From the NCBI GenBank assembly GCA_023525975.1, contig CM042042.1, positions 8,439,501 through 8,503,500 on the forward strand: a stretch of 64,000 nucleotides of DNA, given 5' to 3'. This document shows positions 56,989 to 64,000 of this stretch, in pieces. The notes below the pieces were generated by a model. The model searched no databases. It saw only the letters and a list, made by a program, of their open reading frames with translations, and was not told where the DNA came from. The number at the start of each line of letters is the position of its first letter. Position 1 is the stretch's first letter. Position numbers and translations under genes: made by a program. The stretch is from Smallanthus sonchifolius (lineage: Eukaryota; Streptophyta; Magnoliopsida; Asterales; Asteraceae).

Positions 56989-58110
56989 TGATCGAATGTC
57001 GTCGGTTCGGTCAAAAAGTAATTTATAAACCCTTAATCACTTCTTAAGTAGACAGCGGTAGTAAGGGGTCGATCCAAGGGAATCGTGATCTAGCGTTAAT
57101 CTATTATCAGAGTTGCGCATAATAAATTGTCACAATACTTAAAAATCGGATTTTGTAAAATATTAAAGAAAGCAATGGTTCTCTTTCGGATCCGGGTTTG
57201 CCAATCACAAGCATTTCAGATAATAACTTAGTGGGAATCTCTTAAATGGAGATTTGCAAATGATGAATCTAACCAGTGTTGCAAACAAAACTTAACAGGT
57301 TTTGATTATCACAACAAACAATCCAATAACATATATATGACGGATTAATCTTAACAGGTTTAATCACAACACATAACATAATCAGATTTCTAGCAAACAC
57401 ATCATAATGATTTAGATAAAACTTAAATGGTTTACAATCTAATCCCACAATCAGTTACAAATCAAGAAATACAAGCAAGATTAACAAACCCATTACCTAG
57501 GAGAACCATCAAGGATTTAGCCTCTCATTTCTTGAAATAGATCGAGAGCTCCTCTAATCTTCTCCAGGAAGATTGTTTTTCCTTTTCTTGTTCTTGCCTC
57601 AACGATTTGCTCTCCACCAATAATGTTAATATCTTTTGTTCTCTGGCCAAAGATGAGATATAAAAGAGGATTTGATAGATTTGTCAAGTGGGAGCAAGTG
57701 GGGGGCTGCAGATTTGACTTTTGTGGCTGGGTCACCGTAAGTTACGGTGGAACCACCGTAAGTTACGGTGAGACTTAATTATTTTCTAGCTTACGGCCTT
57801 TAGGTTCTGGTTTACGGTCCATTTTTCTCCCGTCCACCGTAAGTTACGCTCGATTCACCGTAACTTACGGCCACCGTAAGTTACTGTGGCCTGGCCGTAA
57901 GTTACTGCCAGCCCTTTTTCACTTCTTCGTTTCTTCGTTCTGATTCCCGTAACCTGCGTTCCTACTTGCCTTAACACCTTCGGTTTGTGTGATTTACCTA
58001 CAAAACCACAAGTTCTTGTAGTTAATCAATTCAAATGGTATAACAACACAAAACACATTAAAACCCATATATTTGTATCATTTAACGCTCGGGTTTTTAC
58101 CCCTCGATCA
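56989..58110 (-). repeat. 5' LTR of the Athila-like element
   Basis: Nearly identical to 50726-51840. Differences seen: a doubled CTTCGTTT/CTTCGTT near 57925, TCTCCC against TCTCCCCT, and single substitutions. Confidence 0.95.
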
Positions 58111-60868
58111 TGTAGTTCCTCAAGAGGAACCGCGAGTGACTCGTCTGCCAGACATTTTTTCAAGTTTGAGACGTGAAAGACGTTGTGTATACCACTAAGT
58201 CCTTCAGGTAGGTCCAGTTGATACACTACTGGACCAATTCTCTTCACTATCTTGAATGGCCCAACATAACGAGGATTTAGTTTGCCTCGTTTCCCAAAAC
58301 GAATGAACCCTTCCAAGGTGAGACTTTTAACAAGACCATATCCCCTACTTGAAATTCTAACGGTTTACGACGCTTATCGGCATAGCTCTTTTGACGATCA
58401 CGAGCTGCTTCCATACGATTTCTAATTTGAACAATTTTCTCAGAAGTTTCAAGTACAAGTTCAGGACCCGTAAGTTGACTATCCCCAACCTCGGCCCAAC
58501 AAATAGGAGAACGACATTTCCGTCCATATAGTGCTTCAAATGGAGCTGTCTTGATGCTAGTGTGATAACTGTTGTTGTAGGAGAACTCCACCAAAGGTAG
58601 GTGAGACTCCCAAGTGTTACCGAAATCAATCACACAAGCTCGTAGCATATCCTCCGGGGTTTGAATAGTACGCTCCGTCTGGCCATCAGTTTGAGGATGG
58701 TATGTTGTGCTCATATCTCGACGCGTGCCTAAAGCTTTATGTAACGATTGCCAGAAACGGGAGGTGAATCGTGCGTCACGATCCGAACTGATAGAGATTG
58801 GCACTCCGTGCCGAGAGACTACTTCTTTTAAGTAAATAAGAGTAAGCTTTTCCATTTTGTTTGTTTCCTTGATTGCTAAGAAGTGAGCGAACTTTGTTAA
58901 ACGATCAACGATTACCCAAATGGTATCACATCCGGTAGGAGTTCGAGGTAGTTTTGTGATAAAGTCCATGGATATCTGCTCCCATTTCCATATGGTAATC
59001 TCCGGTTGCTGGAGTAGACCGGAAGGCTTTTGATATTCAACTTTGACCTTTGCGCAAGTCAGGCACTTACTCACATAGGTGGCTATATCGGCCTTCATAT
59101 TTGGCCACCAATACAGCACCTTTAGGTCATGGTACATCTTGTCGGAACCTGGATGAACGGAGTAACGAGATTTAGGAGCTTCATCCATGACTAGTTCCCT
59201 TAAGTTTCCATACCGCGTGTGGCTTCCGGCGGTAGGTTTTCCTCCTCCAGGGCTTCAAGTTGAGCGCTACGGATTTTGTCAGATAACCCGGGGTGAATAG
59301 TAAGTTGTAATGCTCGAACTCGTTTGGGCTTGGTTTCCTTTCGAATTAGGGCATCAGCTATAACATTAGCCTTACCCGGATGATACCGGATTGCACAGTC
59401 ATAATCATTCAAGAGCTCGACCCAATGACGCTGTCTCATGTTCAGCTCTTTCTGCTCGAAGATATGCTGAAGACTCTTGTGATCAGTGTAGATAGTGCAC
59501 TTGGTACCGTATAAGTAATGTCTCCATATCTTAAGCGCGAAAACTACGGCTCCCAACTCTAGGTCATGAGTGGTGTAGTTTTTCTCGTGAATCTTTAGTT
59601 GACGCGAAGCATAATCACATTTTCTCGTTGCATTAATGCACAACCCAGACCCTGAACGGATACGTCACAATACACCACAAAATCATTCGTTCCCTCCGGA
59701 AGAGCTAGAATAGGTGCACTGCAAAGTTTCTGTTTAAGGAGTTGAAAGGCTGACTTCTGGTTATTTCCCCAGTTATAGGCTTTACCCTTCTGAGTTAAGG
59801 CAGTGAGAGGTTGTGCAATCTTAAAAAATCCTTTGATGAATCGACGATAATAACCAGCCAATCCCAGAAATTGTCGCACCTCAGTCGGAGTCGTCGGTGC
59901 TGCCCAATTCTTGATGGATCGACATGTATTCCCTTCTCGTTAACCACATGTCCTAAGAATTGAACTTCCCGAATCCATAATTCACACTTGGAAAACTTAG
60001 CATACATCTGCTCTTGCTTAAGTAATTCCAGAATTAAGCGTAGATGTTCCTCATGTTCCTCTTTGTTCTTGGAATAAATGAGGATGTCGTCGATGAAAAC
60101 GATGACAAATTGATCAAGGTATGGCTTACACACACGGTTCATGAGGTCCATGAACACCACGGGTGCGTTGGTTAATCCGAAAGGCATGACCATAAACTCA
60201 TAGTGGTCGTACCTTGTCCTGAAAGAAGTCTTGGAGATATCTTCGTCTCGGACGATCAATTGGTGGTAGCCAGACCTAAGATCTATCTTGGAATAAAAAC
60301 TTGATCCTTGGAGTTGATCAAAGAGATCATCTATACGAGGCAGTGGATAACGATTCTTGATTGTCACTTTATTCAGTTCACGGTAGTCGATACACATGCG
60401 GAAAGTCCCGTCCTTCTTGACAAACAGAACTGGAGCTCCCCATGGCGATGAGCTAGGTCGGATGAAACCTTTATCCAACAATTTCTGTAGCTGAGTGGAC
60501 AACTCTTGCAATTCACTAGGTGCTAATCTGTAAGGTGTCCGAGCGATCGGTGCTGCTCCGGGTGCTAGATCGATTTGGAATTCAACTTGACGGTGCGGTG
60601 GCAGACCAGGAAAATCCTCGGGAAATACTTCCGAATAATTGCAAACGATCGGAATATCATCAATCTTCTTCTCCCCAGATGGCTGCTCGGCAACGAGAGC
60701 CAGAATAGCAGTATGCCCTTTTCGAAGACATTTATAGGCTTTCATGAAGGATATGATGCCCATGACTGCACCAACCTTTTCGCCCTGAACGGAAAGAGTT
60801 TCTCCACTCGGGAGAGGAATGTGAACGATTTTCTCACGACAGATGATTTCGGCTTGGTTTTTAGATAA
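58111..60868 (-). pseudogene. Element B pol: RT, RNase H, integrase
   Basis: RT (60763-59795; CIDYRELNKVTIKNRYPL, YSKIDLRSGYHQL, FIDDILIYSKN) has the catalytic DD intact. The frame shifts near 59920 and 59620. RNase H (59879-59200; WRHYLYGTKCTIYTDHKSL, MRQRHWVELLNDYD) follows. The integrase (59188-58277; HHCC region with YWWPNMKADIATYV, core MDFITKLPRT, SDRDARFTS, HPQTDGQTERTIQT) is separated by a deletion of about 120 bp relative to element A (near 59200). The C-terminal module GKLNPRYVGPFKIVKRIGP ends where the Athila-like element inserted (58115). It is less decayed than element A. Confidence 0.9.
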
Positions 60869-62506
60869 CTAATCCATGCCGACAGTTACATCGAAACTAC
60901 CAAGTGTGACCGGCATAAGGTCGATATCAAGTTTATGACCAGCCAACTCAAGCTTACAACCCTTAAGAATGTGGCTTGCTTCAATTATCTGGCCATCGGC
61001 TATTTCTATTACATACTTAGCTTCTAGCAGATTTGGAGTTTCTTTTATCATATCACTAATTTTCTTAGATATAAAACTCCTACCAACACCAGTGTCAAAA
61101 AGGATAGAAGCAAAGTAATTGTTTAAGAGGAACTTACCGGTGACCACATTATGATCATATCGAGCCTCTCCAGATCCTAGCACAAAGGCTCGTCCCTTCG
61201 CACCATTCCCTCCATTATTGCCATTATTGCCACCATTGTTGTTGTTGCTTTGATTATTGTTGTTACCATTGTGGCTCTGATTATTTTCGTTGCCGTTACC
61301 ATTTCCATTACCATTTCCACCCCTCTTCGACTGAGAACAATCCCTTTGAACGTGTCCCTCCTTGCCGCACTGAAAACATCCTCTTGTAAATCCCTGTGGT
61401 CGAAATGGTTGCTTGTGCGGAAGTGAAACCCTACAGTCTTTCGCAGTGTGGCCCATCTTACCACATCGCTGGCAACGCAGTCGGTCACAAGTGCCTGTGT
61501 GGTAAAAGCCACATTTGTTGCACTTAGGATACCTCCCAGCATATTCACTCTGATTCGGACCTGAAGAGGACGTCTGATTGAAGTTCTTAACAGGCTCAAA
61601 CTTTCGTTGCTGCTGGTGAGGTAGATTAAAATGGGGTCCCTTGGGGTTGGAGTGAGAGTTGGAGTTGTGATCAAACTTGCGCTTATGATTGTTGGTGGAT
61701 TTAGAAACTGAACCCCTCGGAGGTAGAGTCCCTTGAGTCACCGCCTGATCGGTTAACTTGTGGGCGAGTCTGATAGTCTGTTGGATGGTAGTAGGGTTGG
61801 ATGAGGTGACCATACTCTGAATCTGAGGCACTAAACCTCCAATGTACAGCTCAATCCTCTTATAATCAGGAGTCACCATGTGTGGGCACATGGTAGCAAG
61901 CTCATGAGAGCGAGTGGTGTAGATCTCAATTTCAGAACCTTCCATTTTCAAGTTCCAGAATTCTCCTTCCAATTTCTGAATCTCATCCCAAGAACAGTAC
62001 TCCTCCTTCATCATCATCTTAAACTCCTCCCACGGGAGTGCATTGGCCATAGCTAAACACAACATTTAGACATATGCATTCCACCATGTGAGAGCCAGGC
62101 CCTCCAAAGTACCAGAAGAAAATTTGACCTGATTGGTCAGGGGGCAGTTGCACATGGCAAATACCGACTTCACTTTCTCGAACCACCGGAGTAGTCCGAC
62201 AGCTCCTTCAGCTCCATTAAAGGTGTGGGGCTTACAGTCCATGAATGTCTTGAATGTGCATGTTGGTTGCTGATTCTGTTGACCTGGTTTTAGAAACATA
62301 ATATAGGTTCGAGGTTATAAAGCTTGGGAAAAGCGCTTTGCGAGATTAATTGACCTCACTAGTAAATGGTTATAGCATTTACCTGCAGCATTCTGTGCTG
62401 CTAGAGCCTCAGCCACACTATCGTTGATTAGTGCCGCCAGCTCAGCTGTTGTCATGTTAATGGTGCCTCGGCCACCAGCACGACCTCCACATCCTCTTCC
62501 CGACAT
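60869..62506 (-). pseudogene. Element B gag and protease
   Basis: Gag starts MSGRGCGGRAGG at 62506, passes frame breaks at about 62380 and 62066, and includes HTFNGAEGAVGLLRWFEKV, the core EEFKMMMKEEYCSWDEIQKLEGEFWNL and three knuckles (CNKCGFYHTGTC, CQRCGKMGHTAKDC, CFQCGKEGHVQRDC). An Asn/Gly repeat (about 61320-61215) leads to the protease, whose active site reads FDTGVGRSFIS instead of DTGA. The frame stops at 60869 where the pol frame should continue (VTVGMD then stop). Confidence 0.9.
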
Positions 62507-62755
62507 AATTATTCACATTCAAAAATACAAAATAATGAGAAATATATCGCATATCCAACATTATATGTACAAGTAAGGAAACACAACATCTAATATTTTG
62601 AAATTAAATAAATTGTAAGGCTACAAAATAAATAACTCAAAACACCAAACTTCTCATGCTTTTATTAAACGGGAACAACCTTACCCATCTAGGTTTGAAA
62701 ATAGAAATAACATAGACAAAGCATAAATGAAAGGAAGGATAGGATAGAAAAATCC

Positions 62756-63196
62756 TCAAACATCCTCGTCGGAGGAGGAAATGCATGATAGTGCATCGTC
62801 AATCTCCACCGGTTCCTCCTCACGTGGCCCATCCTCTAAGGGCTCATCCTCAAACGGCTCCTCCTCGTCGTCCGAAAGTGGAATGTTTTTTGGCCAAAGT
62901 GCTGCTTGCATTTGGGCTTCCAGATGGGTCACTCTCTCCGGAATCCCTTCAGCAGCATGGTCTGAGGTGTCCACCCTCGTTTCCAAATGTTGCACCATAT
63001 CCACTAGATGGTCATGGACCTGGTCCGTTGCTGCTAGTTCAGTGGTCAGATGCTCAATTTGTTCCTTGTTCTCTTCCATTTGCAACTCTCGTTGTAGAAT
63101 GTCGGGTATCTCATCAGTAGTATCTTTCACAATGCTTAACTCCCTAGACATGTAAAATACAAAAGCCGCAAAAGCTTGTTCCATGGTACATGGCAA
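62756..63196 (-). CDS. Extra ORF upstream of element B gag: coiled-coil protein with acidic tail
   Basis: An uninterrupted 146-codon frame from ATG 63196 to a stop at 62756. MEENKEQIEHLTTELAATDQ and the following VQHLETRVDTSDHA have heptad-like leucine/valine spacing, so a coiled coil is likely. The C-terminal third is Glu/Asp-rich (SDDEEEPFEDEPLEDG) and ends SSSDEDV. It lies 250 bp upstream of gag on the same strand, in the element's 5' region. I know no domain for it. Its frame is intact although gag and pol are broken in several places. The plus strand is also open here, probably because of codon composition; the minus frame has the better protein features. Confidence 0.45.
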   Translation of the reverse strand: MPCTMEQAFAAFVFYMSRELSIVKDTTDEIPDILQRELQMEENKEQIEHLTTELAATDQVHDHLVDMVQHLETRVDTSDHAAEGIPERVTHLEAQMQAALWPKNIPLSDDEEEPFEDEPLEDGPREEEPVEIDDALSCISSSDEDV

Positions 63197-63252
63197 GCTA
63201 GGTAAAGTAGATGATGAGGAAGTGGAACAAAAATAGGGTGATGGAACATTTC
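63197..63252. other. Left flank of the copia LTR
   Basis: Probably 5' leader of element B, cut by the copia element. The 5' LTR and primer site of element B are not in view. Confidence 0.4.
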
Positions 63253-63684
63253 TGTTGGGTCTGGATATGTGAGGCTGACGCTTATCAAATAAGTAAAAAT
63301 ATTGGTGTTGCCGAATAGATGGGTATTCGGGTTTTGTAACCGTGAAACTAGTTCACGGGTTGGGTCTTGGGCTAGGCTATGTGAGCCAAAAATATGTGTT
63401 ATGGGATTTATGGTATTTGTCTAGTATAAATACATATTTTCGTGAGAATTAGAGAGAGTGACCAGAAAAACATTTATGAGAGTGTTAGACGTGAGAAAAA
63501 GCCGGCTATTGTGTTAGCGGTTGTTACTATTATTTTTCACTATAATTCTCTTGATTAATCCAAGTGTTTTTACTTTGAATCCTTGTGTTCTTGAATCACC
63601 ACAATCACTAGTTTCCGCCTATTGATTGTGAGACTTGATATCGTGTGTTCGTTATTCGAAGATCCACTAAGTTTGGGACTTACA
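63253..63684 (+). repeat. 5' LTR of a copia element
   Basis: It starts TGTTGGGTCTGG and ends GGGACTTACA, 432 bp. TATAAATA lies near 63425. It is followed after two bases by the primer site. Confidence 0.75.
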
Positions 63685-63686
63685 AT

Positions 63687-63698
63687 TGGTATCAGAGC
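63687..63698 (+). promoter_or_regulatory. Primer binding site, tRNA-Met type
   Basis: TGGTATCAGAGC, complementary to the 3' end of initiator tRNA-Met, two bases after the LTR. The leader of the element follows to 64000 without a recognisable gene; gag would start right of the window. Confidence 0.85.
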
Positions 63699-64000
63699 CA
63701 TTGAAGTCAATCAAAGGCTCGGTTTTGGATATCAAAGATTCAAGAATTATGATTTGAGGTATTGTTTACTGTTTTCGGTAGATTTCTGTTATTAATCGGC
63801 TGTGTTCATGTCTATTTTTCATCTTTTCTGCTGAGAATCGAGAAATTAGTACTAATTTTTGTGAAATCGCTTTCATATTATTGTTGTTGGAGAAGAAGTT
63901 TGTGTGGATTTCGTCAAAAATTGATTGGAATTGTTCATTGTGTTCTTCATACTCATCGTCGTTTTTCATGAAATCATTATTGTTTTGCTATTAATTTGGA

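Larger units (their letters stand above)
50726..58110 (-). mobile_element. Young gag-only Athila-like element inserted in element B
   Basis: Ends TGATCGA and TCGATCA; 5-bp target duplication TGTAG at 50721-50725 and 58111-58115; the uninterrupted site is seen in element A (GTGTAGTTCCTC near 4367). LTRs of 1115 bp (50726-51840) and 1122 bp (56989-58110) differ at only about five places by eye, so the insertion is recent. On the minus strand the order is LTR, tRNA-Asp primer site, gag, protease, integrase tail, a 1.7-kb non-coding stretch, purine tract (GTGTGGGGATG), LTR. RT, RNase H and the integrase core are missing, so it must have moved with enzymes from another element. Confidence 0.95.

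Noticed and set aside
62781..63155. Ser-rich plus-strand frames opposite the extra ORF of element B
   Set aside because: Their low-complexity composition mirrors the acidic minus-strand frame, which has coiled-coil features and lies on the element's coding strand.
63766..63969. Minus-strand frame with Asn/Glu-rich sequence
   Set aside because: It lies in the leader of a plus-strand copia element just after its primer site and has no recognised domain; too little is in view.

Overview
This window is plant nuclear DNA: introns with GT/AG borders, tRNA-Met and tRNA-Asp primer binding sites, chromovirus (Tekay-like), Athila-like and copia LTR retrotransposons, tRNA-derived SINEs, Helitrons and hAT MITEs. 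The host genes are S-domain receptor-like kinases (SRLKs) of the CES101/At1g67520 type, so a eudicot. The look of the repeats suggests Asteraceae to me, but that is an impression and was not tested.

Layout. 1-9869 is a nest of retrotransposons: the 3' end of a plus-strand chromovirus sits in the LTR of a minus-strand chromovirus (element A), which itself sits in the gag of a gag-protease-only copia element. 9870-10338 is a broken thaumatin exon pair. 10977-23949 is a 6.6-kb segment present twice in tandem; each copy carries a foldback element, two SINEs, a copia RT relic, a Helitron and the first exon of an SRLK cut by an insertion. 23950-27115 holds LTR and copia debris.

27116-34929 (minus) is the most interesting locus. 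When the copia insertion is ignored, a thaumatin (PR-5) domain with its own signal-peptide exon runs in frame into the bulb-lectin/S-domain of an SRLK and then into transmembrane and kinase exons. I do not know this order from the literature. The copy is dead: a TGA in the thaumatin tail, two frameshifts, an HRD to HRE change, and four transposon insertions, one exactly on a splice donor.

36096-41035 has a copia relic, an NYN-domain gene fragment and AT-rich DNA. 42400-45434 (plus) is a seven-exon SRLK without thaumatin, almost intact but with a +1 frame problem in the signal peptide. 45459-64000 is again nested retrotransposons: a second minus-strand chromovirus (element B, 47479 to about 63200) with a very young gag-only Athila-like element (50726-58110) inside its integrase gene, and the 5' LTR of a copia element at the right edge.

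A second theme runs through the window. Several unrelated LTRs or LTR-like segments each carry several copies of their own short, near-perfect palindrome. The palindrome sequence differs from family to family and even between elements A and B, whose LTRs are otherwise homologous.
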